A stretch of DNA of 11,699 nt from a bacterium (GTDB lineage: Bacteria; Planctomycetota; Planctomycetia; Pirellulales; Pirellulaceae): NCBI GenBank assembly GCA_030432015.1, contig JAUIHJ010000183.1, forward strand, positions 1 to 11,699. Reading direction: 5' to 3'. Shown here one piece after another: positions 1 to 8,200 of the stretch. A model generated the notes under the pieces. It worked only from the letters and a program-made list of their open reading frames with translations, was not told the origin of the DNA and searched no databases. A program made the translations under genes and the position numbers. How positions within the stretch are numbered: position 1 is the stretch's first letter; every line of letters starts with the position of its first letter.

Positions 1-1089
1 GATATCAAAGCCCGCAACTTACAAGAATCACTCGACGCCGTCGTGACGGCATGCGTCAATTTTGTCAGTGTCGACGTCAACACCGCGAGCCCGGCGTTGC
101 TACGTTATGTATCGGGTTTGAATCAACTCTCGGCGCGCAGCCTGTACGACTATCGGTGCCAGCATGGTCCGTTCCGCAACCGCGAAGAGTTCCGCTGCGT
201 GCCGGCGTTTGGCGAGGTTGCCTACATTCAGGCGGCCGGGTTCTTGAAGATTTACGATGGCGATAATCCGCTTGACGCCACCTTCATCCATCCAGAGAGC
301 TACGCATTAGCGGGCAAGATCCTGGAGCGTCTGAGGGATCGGAGGGATCCTGCGGATCCGCCGAACAGCATTCCGTCGCCGGCCCAGGCGGCGCATGATC
401 CCGCGGCCCTGGCCGACGTAGCGCACGAACTGGATGTGGCGGCACTGGCGACGGAATGGGAGGTCGGGGAGCTCTTGCTTGCCGACATCATCGCAGCCTT
501 AACCCGGCCGCGGCGCGACCCACGTGAGGACTTGCCGTCACCCGTCTTCCGTCGCAGCATTCTGAAACTGGTTGATTTGAAGCCGGGGATGGAGTTGCAG
601 GGAACGGTGCTGAACGTTGTCGATTTTGGCGCGTTTGTCGATATCGGCATTTCCGATAGTGCCCTGGTGCACATTAGCCAACTCGTCGACCGGTTCGTGG
701 AAGATCCTCACGAGGTTGTCGGTGTCGGTGACGTCTTACGAGTCTGGGTGCTCGATATCGACAAGGCCCGGCGTCGCGTCTCGTTGACGGCGATCGGGCC
801 AGACGCAGCGCGCCGCAATTCCCCAGGCGGCCGAAAGCGTGACAAGCCGTCCGCGAAGAAAAAGGGTGGCCAGCCTCCGAGTCCGCATATCGCGGGAGCG
901 ACCGCAACGCAGCGGCCGCGGCACCGGGTAAGGACACAAGCCCCTGCACCGACCCCAAGTCCGATCGCCCCACTGTCCGCCGGGATGGCGGCGGGAACCG
1001 AGCCTTTGCGTTCATTTGCCGATTTGAAACAGTTCCTCGCGGCCAGCCAGTCGAACCCCGACGCCAGCGACGGCGAGACGGGAGATTAA
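1..1089 (+). CDS. tex: Tex family transcription accessory / S1 RNA-binding protein, 3' part (5' end outside window)
   Basis: This is the C-terminal 362 residues of a Tex protein, a cytoplasmic nucleic-acid-binding factor linked to transcription and RNA metabolism. The frame is open from base 1; a GTG at 43 lies inside conserved Tex sequence and is not the start. Window residues about 20-85 are the helix-hairpin-helix region (VDVNTASPALLRYVSGL, then NGPF-like HGPFRNREEF and QAAGFLKI), followed by the Tex signature DGDNPLDAT and HPESY. Residues about 194-266 are an S1 domain (LKPGMELQGTVLNVVDFGAF, LVHISQL, RRRVSLTAI). The last ~95 residues are a basic, Pro/Lys/Arg-rich tail ending in PLRSFADLKQFLAA, probably disordered. 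The YqgF-like nuclease fold and N-terminal domains must lie upstream of the window. The stop is TAA. Family assignment is secure; the exact role in this organism is not known. Confidence 0.96.
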   Translation, partial: DIKARNLQESLDAVVTACVNFVSVDVNTASPALLRYVSGLNQLSARSLYDYRCQHGPFRNREEFRCVPAFGEVAYIQAAGFLKIYDGDNPLDATFIHPESYALAGKILERLRDRRDPADPPNSIPSPAQAAHDPAALADVAHELDVAALATEWEVGELLLADIIAALTRPRRDPREDLPSPVFRRSILKLVDLKPGMELQGTVLNVVDFGAFVDIGISDSALVHISQLVDRFVEDPHEVVGVGDVLRVWVLDIDKARRRVSLTAIGPDAARRNSPGGRKRDKPSAKKKGGQPPSPHIAGATATQRPRHRVRTQAPAPTPSPIAPLSAGMAAGTEPLRSFADLKQFLAASQSNPDASDGETGD

Positions 1090-1180
1090 CGGCTCCCAGG
1101 TAGCGTGGTACACTGAGGAGAAGACGCAGAAACAAATTTCTCGATGAAGCCGCGGTCGCGAGACGGTGATACGTCAGGCT

Positions 1181-1200
1181 CGACGGTCGGGCGACCGTCG
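1181..1200 (+). terminator. Perfect 9-bp hairpin after tex; possible terminator
   Basis: CGACGGTCG (1181-1189) and CGACCGTCG (1192-1200) are exact reverse complements around GG; as RNA it would form 8 bp with a 4-nt loop. It lies 91 bp after the tex stop and 107 bp before the next start, in a 218-bp gap with no credible gene. There is no T-tract after it, so a classical intrinsic terminator is uncertain. A palindromic protein-binding site or a leader hairpin of the next gene are alternatives. Confidence 0.4.
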
Positions 1201-1307
1201 TTACGGACGAAATGCCGAAACAATTCTTGAGTTGTCTCTTGAGGGCGGCGATCCACTCCGCTTCCCACTTCCGCTAGGACCTCTTTTTTCGCTGGAAATG
1301 CCGACTC

Positions 1308-1790
1308 ATGAATTTTGACGAACGACTGCAAAAAGCGATCCAACGAGGTCAGCGGCGGAGCGAAGATCGGGCCCGTCAGGCAAAAGCCAAGCAGCTATCC
1401 GAAGACGAACTCAAGCGTCTGCACACGCAATATCGTCTGCAACTCTCCGAGCATATTGAACGATGCCTCAAGACGGTGCCGGCGCACTTTCCCGGCTTCG
1501 ACTACCAGACGGTGTTTGGCGAACGAGGCTGGGGCGCAAGTTGCAGTCGCGACGATATTCGCATGTCAGGAGGGCGCCGCAACAACGATTACAGCCGCTT
1601 GGAAATGACCATTCGCCCTTTTTCCGAATACCATGTCGTCGACTTGGCGACCAAAGGGACCATTCGCAATAAAGAAGTCTTCAGCCGCAACCACTTTGAA
1701 AAAATTGAAGACGTCGACGATGCGAAGTTCATCGAATTGATCGACCTGTGGGTCTTGGAGTACGCCGAGCTGTATGCGGCGAAAAGCTAA
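1308..1790 (+). CDS. Unrecognised 160-residue soluble protein
   Basis: I do not recognise a named domain. Residues 1-57 are highly charged and look helical, possibly coiled coil (RRSEDRARQAKAKQLSEDEL, then LSEHIERCLKTVP). Residues 60-110 have a more globular pattern with a glycine/aromatic stretch (FGERGWGASCSRDD), and the C-terminus is amphipathic helix (DDAKFIELIDLWVLEYAELY). There is no signal peptide or membrane segment, so it is probably cytoplasmic. The ATG at 1308 is preceded by GGAAA about 10 bases upstream, a weak Shine-Dalgarno. It follows tex in the same direction after 218 bp and a hairpin, so co-transcription is doubtful. Coding is supported by an intact frame with natural protein composition and by poor alternatives in the other frames. 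Function is unknown. Confidence 0.82.
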   Translation: MNFDERLQKAIQRGQRRSEDRARQAKAKQLSEDELKRLHTQYRLQLSEHIERCLKTVPAHFPGFDYQTVFGERGWGASCSRDDIRMSGGRRNNDYSRLEMTIRPFSEYHVVDLATKGTIRNKEVFSRNHFEKIEDVDDAKFIELIDLWVLEYAELYAAKS

Positions 1791-1977
1791 ATGACCGAGT
1801 GCAATTCGGCGACCATCCGGGACCGGCTCGTTGTTCGCCGCCCATTCGATTCAATTGCGGAAACACGGCCTGTCGGCGAACAAGGTGCCTGGCCCGCTGA
1901 CGGGGTGTGCGCTGCTGAATCGTGCTCGACCATTTAGTGCTCGCTTCAGCTCGCACTTGAGATTGCCATCGGACATG

Positions 1978-2021
1978 CGGCCCGGGCCGGTGTGAAAACG
2001 CGCACGAGTCCCGGACTTGCG
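1978..2021. terminator. GC-rich palindromes between two convergent genes; candidate bidirectional terminator
   Basis: The gap 1791-2067 separates converging genes and holds no credible CDS. CGGCCCGGGCCG at 1978-1989 is a perfect 12-base palindrome. A second imperfect fold pairs CGCA and AGTCC (2001-2011) with GGACT and TGCG (2013-2021) around a 2-base bulge. Neither has a T-tract, so the terminator role rests mainly on position. Confidence 0.25.
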
Positions 2022-2067
2022 AACGCGTTTGGAGGCATTGATGCATCGTCGTATCGCGGCACTCCGG

Positions 2068-2661
2068 TCACACGATGACGCTCGTCAATTCCTGGAAGCG
2101 CGGATCGGATCGAATCGGATCGAAGTCCGATTCCCCGTAAATCAACTCGCGATAGTCGCCATCCAGCGAAAAGGCCCGCGAGAGATATTCGATCGCCAGC
2201 TTGGCGTTGTTCGCCAGACTCCAATAGCAGGCCAGATTGTAATAGATAATCGCCTCGCCAGGTTCGAACGCCAACGCCTCTTCCAGCGACTGAATGGCCA
2301 TATCCAGCTTGCCAACCCGTTTGTGGCACCAGCCGAGTGCTAACCAGATGTGCAGGTTTTCGCCATCGAGCTCCGCCGCGGATTCAAAATACTCGATCGC
2401 TTCCGGAAATCTCTCCATCACCCGCAGCGCTTGCCCCTTTAAGTAGCTGCAGTGCGACCTGTTTGAACGGCAAGGTTCAAACTGCGACAGGGCACAGAGG
2501 GCCCGCTGGGCAAGCCGGTTGCGAACCGGCTCAGAAAGTGTGTGCTGATCCGCACACGCCATCGTCAGGTCGATGTAACCTTCTGCTTCGCGCAGCGCTT
2601 GTTGGCGACGTATGTGCATGAAACTGGTCACTTTGGGCCTCGCATCATCGATGCCGAGCAA
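2068..2661 (-). CDS. Small TPR-repeat protein with an end-of-group C-terminal motif
   Basis: This soluble protein of 197 residues (TTG start) is probably a protein-interaction scaffold. Three tetratricopeptide repeats are visible: residues ~70-102 (YLKGQALRVMERFPEAIEYF), ~104-137 (WLALGWCHKRVGKLDMAIQS) and ~138-171 (YYNLACYWSLANNAKLAIEY). The C-terminus reads ESDFDPIRSDPRFQEL, a motif of the DxDxxxxRxDPRF type that commonly closes TPR arrays in planctomycete proteins. No signal peptide or membrane helix is seen. The TTG at 2661 is favoured by AAAGGAG 12 bases upstream; an ATG at residue 15 (2617-2619) has no Shine-Dalgarno and would give 183 residues without losing any TPR. It lies downstream of mutY and the DUF456 gene in the same direction but after 356 bp, so it probably has its own promoter. 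The partner is unknown. Confidence 0.9.
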   Translation of the reverse strand: MLGIDDARPKVTSFMHIRRQQALREAEGYIDLTMACADQHTLSEPVRNRLAQRALCALSQFEPCRSNRSHCSYLKGQALRVMERFPEAIEYFESAAELDGENLHIWLALGWCHKRVGKLDMAIQSLEEALAFEPGEAIIYYNLACYWSLANNAKLAIEYLSRAFSLDGDYRELIYGESDFDPIRSDPRFQELTSVIV

Positions 2662-2663
2662 AC

Positions 2664-2679
2664 AAGGAGCTCTCTCCTT
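2664..2679 (-). promoter_or_regulatory. Shine-Dalgarno sequence inside a hairpin before the TTG start of the TPR gene
   Basis: Read on the minus strand, AAGGAG, loop AGAG, then CTCCTT form a perfect 6-bp stem ending 2 bases before the TTG start. The left arm is the only good ribosome-binding sequence for this gene, so folding would mask it. Weak start plus masked site suggests low or conditional translation. The structure is seen in sequence; the regulatory effect is inferred. Confidence 0.4.
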
Positions 2680-2682
2680 TGT

Positions 2683-2688
2683 ATTCTA
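2683..2688 (-). promoter_or_regulatory. Possible -10 element (TAGAAT) for the TPR gene
   Basis: TAGAAT on the minus strand matches five of six bases of the sigma-70 -10 consensus, 21 bases before the TTG start. The nearest -35-like sequence (TTGTTA) is 20 bases upstream, longer than the usual 17, so the call is weak. If used, the transcript would begin inside or just before the Shine-Dalgarno hairpin and have a leader of only about 15 bases. Confidence 0.2.
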
Positions 2689-3017
2689 CCCGGCGAAATC
2701 GGTTGGCGTAACAACCTGGTTCTCATGAATTCGGAAACTCGCCTCGAAAAGTATTCACGCAAGGTACAACCCGAATGGATTGACTAGCTTACAAGCCAAC
2801 TCAGGTCGCCACGATAACCCGGACGACAAGACCTGTAATGTTGCAGGTGCGAGTCACTCGTGAACGCTCTTCCGAGAATTCTAATTCACAACACGCAGCG
2901 TATCTACTTGGTTCTTACAGTTTGGCCAACAGCCACGCTTTGCAGCGAGAATAAGGCTTGACTTTGCTCGGCTCGCGAAGGTCACTCCACCGTTCGGCAC
3001 CGAGTTATCATTCGCAC
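2689..3017. other. Non-coding spacer between the DUF456 and TPR genes
   Basis: No credible gene is seen on either strand. The stretch is visibly richer in A+T than the flanking genes. It contains small inverted repeats: ACCTG/CAGGT at 2831-2848, CGAGT-C-ACTCG at 2850-2860 and GGTTG/CAACC at 2701-2716. Any of these could belong to termination after the DUF456 gene or to the leader of the TPR gene, but none has a U-tract or a recognised riboswitch pattern. Confidence 0.5.
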
Positions 3018-3593
3018 TCAGAAGTGAAAAATCAAGGCGGCCGTCAGTACACCGATCATGATGGCTCCCACCCAGATCTTCCCTAGCGTGCCGGCGAGCC
3101 TGCTCCAGAAGGCCGCGTTGCCGACCCGCATGCTCGCTTCCATGTCACGCCCTTTCCATTGCTCACCCATCACCGCGCCGACCAGCGCGCCCAGACTCGC
3201 ACAGAAAAGAATCCCGATCACGACTCCAACGACTGGGATCGGGATCAGGGCCCCCACGGGAACTCCTACGAAGCCACCGATCAGCGATCCCAACAGCGAG
3301 AGGGCCGCCCCGCGCTTGCTGCCGCCGGCCGTCGTCGTTCCGAGGGCGCCGGCGCCAAACTCGATTAATTCGCCGATCAACGACAAGACCACCAGGACGA
3401 TCACCACAATCCAGCCGATGTCCGTCCGAGTACCATCCGCCACGAAGTATGCATAGATGGCCGTCAGGCCGCAGACCATCCAATTGCCGGGGAGCCCGCC
3501 GATATTGACGGCCCAAAAGATCATCGCTACGAGCAAGAACAGGAGTGCCCACAAAATGTCAAACATGGGGCCAAGAATTTCAAACATTTGCAT
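3018..3593 (-). CDS. DUF456 family integral membrane protein
   Basis: This 191-residue, very hydrophobic and glycine-rich inner-membrane protein matches the DUF456 family, whose function is unknown. Likely membrane segments are residues ~10-33, 36-53, 58-76, 97-118, 119-142 and 163-188. Typical family features are NIGGLPGNWMV in the first loop, the acidic IGELIEFGAG, and two glycine-zipper helix pairs (SLLGSLIGGFVGVPVGALI and VVGVVIGILFCASLGALVGA) that would pack tightly. A charged stretch (GEQWKGRDMEASMRVG) precedes the last helix. It starts 99 bp after the mutY stop on the same strand, so the two are probably co-transcribed. ATG at 3593 has no clear Shine-Dalgarno; ATG codons at residues 3 and 10 are alternatives. 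Confidence 0.93.
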   Translation of the reverse strand: MQMFEILGPMFDILWALLFLLVAMIFWAVNIGGLPGNWMVCGLTAIYAYFVADGTRTDIGWIVVIVLVVLSLIGELIEFGAGALGTTTAGGSKRGAALSLLGSLIGGFVGVPVGALIPIPVVGVVIGILFCASLGALVGAVMGEQWKGRDMEASMRVGNAAFWSRLAGTLGKIWVGAIMIGVLTAALIFHF

Positions 3594-3692
3594 GATCGTC
3601 GTTCGTCTGAAACGTCAGGAGCGGTGTGCGTCTGCTATTCGTCAGGCTGGTCAAAAGCTTGGGGCCCGCAAGTTGCCGCGGTGGTGATTCGC

Positions 3693-4826
3693 TCATGCGC
3701 GGTCTGCGGACCGCAGCTTCTCGCAGATCTTGCGTGCCGTGACATTCAGCGGATATTCGGGAAGGCGCGCCGGCCGGACCCACGCCAGTTGGTTACCACC
3801 GACCACGCCTGCTTCATGCGTGGCTTCGTAGCAGATCAATTGGATGCGGTAGCGGGTCACACAATGATTGATGGTCGTCAGTCGCGTGCCGGGCCGGATC
3901 TGAATCCCCGTCATTTCGACGACCTTTTCTTCCAACTCCTTGCGCAATGCCGCGCCACGCTGGGTTTGGAGGTCGAATCGCGGGAAGTCCCACATGCCAG
4001 CCCACCGTTCGTGATCACCGCATTTTCGCAGCAGCACTCGATTGTTTCGCCATACGACCACGCACGCCTGGCGGATCGCTTCGACCGCGGGCTTCTTTTT
4101 CAGCGCTGGAATCCGATCTTGCAGGCCCTGGGCTTGCGTCGGACATAACGTTGCCAAGGGGCATTGGTCGCAGGCCGGTTGTCGCGGCGTGCAGATTTCA
4201 CTGCCCAGTTCCATCAGGCTCTGGTTGAACTCGCCCACCCGCTTGCGCGGTAACAGGGATTCGGCAAACTCCCAGAGCAAGGCTTGCCCACGCCCTGACC
4301 TGGGATCCTGGTCGTAACCGAGCAAGCGGCTGTAGAGGCGCACCGTATTGGCTTCCACGATCGGCTGGCGTTGATCGAAGGCGATCGAAAGGATCGCCCC
4401 AGCCGTATACCGACCGATCCCGGGAAGCGCCCGCACGGCCTCGATCTCTCGCGGGAACACCCCCTGGTGTTGATCGACAATCGCACGGGCTGCGGCGTGC
4501 ATCTGACGTGCGCGCCGGTAATAGCCCAGGCCTTCCCACTGCCGCAGCACGTCCGATTCTTGGGCGGCGGCGAGCGCGGCGATCGAGGGGAACCGAGCCA
4601 GGAATTGCTGGTAGTACGGGATGACCGTGGTCACCTGGGTCTGTTGCAGCATGATTTCGCTCACCCAGACACAATACGGATCCGCTGAGCGGCGCCAGGG
4701 CAAATCACGCGCGTGCCCGCGAAACCATGCGAAGAGACGCCGGCGAAGCGATTGGTTCCAATGGGCTGGTGACCCCTGGCCGTTTCCATTCAACAAAAAT
4801 TCCCCTTGAGAATCGCACTCGACCAT
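3693..4826 (-). CDS. mutY: A/G-specific adenine DNA glycosylase MutY
   Basis: This base-excision repair enzyme removes adenine mispaired with 8-oxoguanine. At 377 residues it has the usual length. In order: the catalytic helix SEIMLQQTQVTT with catalytic Glu57, the helix-hairpin-helix LPGIGRYTAGAI (134-145), the second active-site motif (PIVEANTVRLYSR, 155-167), and the [4Fe-4S] ligands Cys212-x6-Cys219-x2-Cys222-x5-Cys228, exactly the MutY/EndoIII spacing. Residues ~253-370 are the MutT-like C-terminal domain that reads 8-oxoG; its recognition loop appears as NHCVTRYRI rather than the FSH type. Oddity: the aspartate normally found in the LDGN/VDGN motif (Asp138 in E. coli) is Glu158 here. 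It heads a minus-strand group with the DUF456 gene and diverges from the redox operon. The ATG at 4826 lacks a Shine-Dalgarno; a downstream TTG may be the true start (see site at 4801-4807). Confidence 0.96.
   Translation of the reverse strand: MVECDSQGEFLLNGNGQGSPAHWNQSLRRRLFAWFRGHARDLPWRRSADPYCVWVSEIMLQQTQVTTVIPYYQQFLARFPSIAALAAAQESDVLRQWEGLGYYRRARQMHAAARAIVDQHQGVFPREIEAVRALPGIGRYTAGAILSIAFDQRQPIVEANTVRLYSRLLGYDQDPRSGRGQALLWEFAESLLPRKRVGEFNQSLMELGSEICTPRQPACDQCPLATLCPTQAQGLQDRIPALKKKPAVEAIRQACVVVWRNNRVLLRKCGDHERWAGMWDFPRFDLQTQRGAALRKELEEKVVEMTGIQIRPGTRLTTINHCVTRYRIQLICYEATHEAGVVGGNQLAWVRPARLPEYPLNVTARKICEKLRSADRA
4801..4807 (-). promoter_or_regulatory. Shine-Dalgarno AAGGGGA supporting an alternative TTG start for mutY
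   Basis: On the minus strand, AAGGGGA precedes two in-frame TTG codons: residue 11 (4794-4796) about 5 bases after the GGGG core, and residue 12 (4791-4793). The upstream ATG at 4826 has no such signal. Starting here would give 367 or 366 residues and leave all conserved MutY motifs intact, since conservation begins around residue 24. Confidence 0.4.
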
Positions 4827-4966
4827 CGGCAGATTGCTTGACCCACCCTACGAGAATCATCCGAGCTATCAAGTAGGGCGTTGGCGGAATTCAGGCTGCG
4901 GCGAACTCGCTGGACGCATGGCATGGTGGCTTGCCGGCAGGCTTTCGTGGCGGTCAGGCCCTGGAT

Positions 4967-4995
4967 TTGTGAACTCTGGTAAACTGGAGTAAAAC
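4967..4995 (+). promoter_or_regulatory. Weak sigma-70-like promoter candidate for the redox operon
   Basis: TTGTGA (4967-4972) and TAAAAC (4990-4995) are separated by exactly 17 bases; each matches four of six consensus positions. It would give a leader of about 230 nt before the ATG at 5230. Such matches arise easily by chance. Confidence 0.2.
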
Positions 4996-5213
4996 AGAGT
5001 CTTGCCAATCGCACCCCGTGGACCAACTCTTCCTGATCGATCCGTTACCCCCCCATTTTTGTTCGGTTCACACCTGGTCCCTCGCTTCTCCAGGTCCGCT
5101 GCCCAGGCGGGAACGATCCGGTCTCCTGGCTTTGTCATAGGCGCCTTGATAGGACGCGGGGCGTGCACTTCACTTCGCGACCGACGATATCCGAGCCCCA
5201 CAATCAACACTTG

Positions 5214-5224
5214 GTAAAGAGCAA
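5214..5224 (+). promoter_or_regulatory. Translation-initiation element GTAAAGAGCAA, shared with the ThuA gene
   Basis: GTAAAGAGCAA ends 5 bases before the ATG at 5230. Nearly the same string, GTAAGAGCAA (10180-10189), ends 6 bases before the ATG at 10196. AAGAG is a poor Shine-Dalgarno match, but the repeated position before both starts supports both start choices and suggests a shared initiation signal. Confidence 0.35.
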
Positions 5225-5229
5225 AACCA

Positions 5230-8200
5230 ATGATGCGACAACTTCGATGGTGCGGCATGCTGCTATTGGCCCTCCACACCGCCTCTGCGAGCGCGGCGGC
5301 CGCCTCCGAACCGGCCTTGGAATTGAAAGCGGGCGACCATATCACCTACATCGGGAATACGCTCGCGGACAGGATGCAGCACCATGGCTGGCTTGAAACG
5401 TACATTCAGGCGCTTTACCCGAATCTTCATTTAACGTTCCGCGATCTGGGCTTCCCCGGCGACGAACTGAAGACACGGAATCGGTCGGATAACTTCGGCA
5501 GCCCCGATCAGTGGATGACCAAGGTCCGCTCGGATGTGGTGTTTTGTTTCTTCGGCTACAACGAGGCGTTCCGCGGCGACGCTGGGCTGCCCCGCTTCCG
5601 CGGCGATCTGGCCGAGACGATTGATGGCATGCTGGCCCAGAAGTACAACGGCCGAACACCGCCACGACTGGTCTTCTTCTCGCCGATTGCACACGAGAAT
5701 CTGCACGACCCTCACCTGCCCGACGGTGCCGCGAACAACGCGAATCTGGCCAAATACACCCAGGCGATGGCCGAGGTATGTCGGGAGAAGCAGGTTCTGT
5801 TTGTCGACCTGTTCGCGCCGTCCGTCGCCCTCTATGCCGCGGCCGATCGGCCGCTGACGATGAATGGCGTCCACCTGCTTGAGCATGGCAATCAGGCGTT
5901 GGCCCAGGTGATGACCAAGGCACTTTTCGATCAGGATGTCAGCCAGCTAGGCAAAGGCGAATCTGAACTACAGCGTTTACGCGAAGCGGTACTTGAAAAG
6001 AACCTGCATTGGTTCAGCCGGTACCGCGTGGTGGACGGCTACAACGTCTACGGCGGTCGGTCGAAACTAAGTTGGTTCGGCATGTCCAACGCGGACGTCA
6101 TGCGTCGCGAGATGGAGATTTTCGATGTCATGACCGCCAACCGCGACCAGCGCGTGTGGGCGGTTGCCGACGGTCGTGATCTGGTCGTCAAGGACGATAA
6201 CCTCCCGCCTGAACTCCAGGTAAAGACGAATAAGCCAGGGGAGCTCGACGACGAAAAGCATCCCTACTTTGGCGGCCTCGAAGCGATCAGCAAGATGACG
6301 GTTGCCAACGGCATGGAGGTCAACCTGTTTGCTTCCGAAGAGATGTTTCCCGAGGTTGTCAATCCTGTGCAAATGGCGGTCGATACCGACAGCCGGCTGT
6401 TTGTCTCGGTCTGGCCGTCCTACCCGCACTGGAATCCCACCGAACCTCGGACCGACCGGATCCTATGTCTCCCGGATGAAGATGGAGACGGAGTCGCCGA
6501 CAAATGTACGATCTTCGCCGACAAGCTGAACAGTATCACCGGTTTCGAGTTCTGGGGCGGTGGCATGTTGGTCGCCGCACCACCGGAGATCTGGTTCCTT
6601 AAGGACACCGATGGTGACGACAAGGCGGATGTCAAGATTCGGATGTTGCAAGGCGTTTCCAGCGCTGATTCACATCACAGCGCCAACGCCGTCGTGATCG
6701 GCCCGGACGGCGGCATGTACTGGTCGCGCGGCATCTTCAACATCGCCAGTATGGAGACACCGACCAAGACCTATCGTTCCACCGCCTCGGGTGTGCATCG
6801 TTTCGATCCGCGAACCTTTGAAATGAGCTTCGTGTTCCCGATTGGACCCAATCCACATGGAGATGTTTTTGACCAGTGGGGTTATCAGTTTGCCAATGAT
6901 GGGACCAGCGGTACTGGAAGTTACGTGAACATCGGTAAAGGGGTCGGAAATAAGCAGTGGTTTGAAAAGCAATGGCGTCCCGTCGCGGCCACCGGGCTCC
7001 TCTCGAGCCCGCATTTTCCGGAAAAGAACAACGGCAACTTCTTGATCTGCAACACAATCGGTTTCCTGGGGGTATTGCAACACGAAGTCAAGTACGACGG
7101 AGCAGATATCACGGCGGTCGCCATTGAACCCTTGCTCTCTTCCAGCGACCAGAACTTTCGTCCCACCGATCTGGAAGTCGGCGGTGACGGCGCGCTGTAT
7201 GTATCCGATTGGTGCAATGTTCTGATTGGGCACATGCAGCACAATATTCGCGATCCCAACCGCGATCATCAACATGGTCGCATCTACCGGGTGACGCACA
7301 GAGGCAGCCCGCTGATGAAACCGGCAAAGATGAAGGGGCAGCCGATTACCGAAGTCTGCGAGCACTTCTTTTCGCGCGCCAACAGCGTGCGTTACCGAGC
7401 GAGGCTCGAGCTGAGTGGTCGAGAGACAGCCGACATCGTCAAGGAGGTCGGCGCATTCGCCGCCCGGCTCGATCCCAGCCAGGCCACGTCCGGCCGCGAC
7501 GAAGCGCAGGCGCTCTTGGAATCCCTGTGGGTCTTTGAAGAACATCGCGTCCCGACCTTGCCCCTCTTGCAGAAAGTCTTCCAAGCCGAAGAACCTCGTG
7601 TACGAGCCGCCGCGATCCGCACCCTAGGCCACTGGGGGACCAAGATCAAAGACTGGGAGCCGATGCTGACGGCGGCGGCTCGCGACGCGTCTGCCCTGGT
7701 TCGTGCCGAGGCGGCCAAGGCGGCGGTCGCCTTCGAGGGCCTGCCCGCCGCGGAGGTTGTCTTTGAGGTCGCAACGCGGCCCACCGATCCGGAATTGGAT
7801 GCTGTCATCAAGTACGCGCGCGGCACCCTGAACGTCGACACGTTGGTGCAGGACGCAGTTTCATCCGGCGTTTCTCTCTCGGCCGCCGCGCAAACGTACC
7901 TCCTGCGCAGTGCCAGCGTCGCCGACCTGCTGAAGCTGGAGCGAACCGAAGCTGTTTATCAAGCCATCTTGTCTCGTGAGAACGCAACGGTTGATCAGTT
8001 GCGCGAATCGCTAACGGGACTCGCCAAGATGCGCAGCGCGAACGAAATGGCACTGCTGTTGGAACTGCTCGATCAGCGCGATCGCGAAGGGGGAGCCGGC
8101 CTTCCCAGCCTGGCCAAACTGCTGGGCGAAGCGTCTGCGGAACAGCTCGGCTCCCTTGGTCATCGCTTGGAACGACTGGCCGTCGGTGGCAAGTCCGCGG

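Larger units (their letters stand above)
4827..5229. other. 403-bp divergent spacer between mutY and the redox operon
   Basis: No credible gene is seen on either strand. It must hold promoters for both directions. Visible details are a weak sigma-70-like pair (4967-4995), an inverted repeat ACCTGG/CCAGGT at 5072-5095 with a 12-base loop, and a run of seven C followed by A and five T at 5048-5060. No recognised riboswitch or operator consensus is seen. Confidence 0.5.

Noticed and set aside
674..1135. 153-codon minus-strand open frame over the tex 3' end
   Set aside because: Arg/Pro/Ser-rich composition typical of a shadow frame; overlaps conserved Tex S1 coding sequence.
1086..1343. 85-codon minus-strand frame spanning the gap after tex
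   Set aside because: It overlaps the start of the 160-residue protein, has no Shine-Dalgarno and no recognisable features; considered only because it fills a gap.
1729..2046. 105-codon minus-strand frame between the convergent genes
   Set aside because: Arg/Gln/Pro-rich low-complexity translation overlapping the 3' end of the plus-strand gene; no domain seen.
2104..2123. Tandem repeat of ATCGGATCGA, two copies
   Set aside because: It lies inside the TPR gene and encodes the conserved FDPIRSDPRF motif; two copies are explained by coding of repeated Asp-Pro/Arg residues.
5047..5060. C7 A T5 run that might be a phase-variable tract or terminator
   Set aside because: Short homopolymers in non-coding DNA with no adjacent stem on either strand; nothing to switch.
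6670..7584. 304-codon open frame on the minus strand inside the giant gene
   Set aside because: Wholly antisense to the propeller and early HEAT region; no recognisable motif; explained by GC-rich codon use on the opposite strand.
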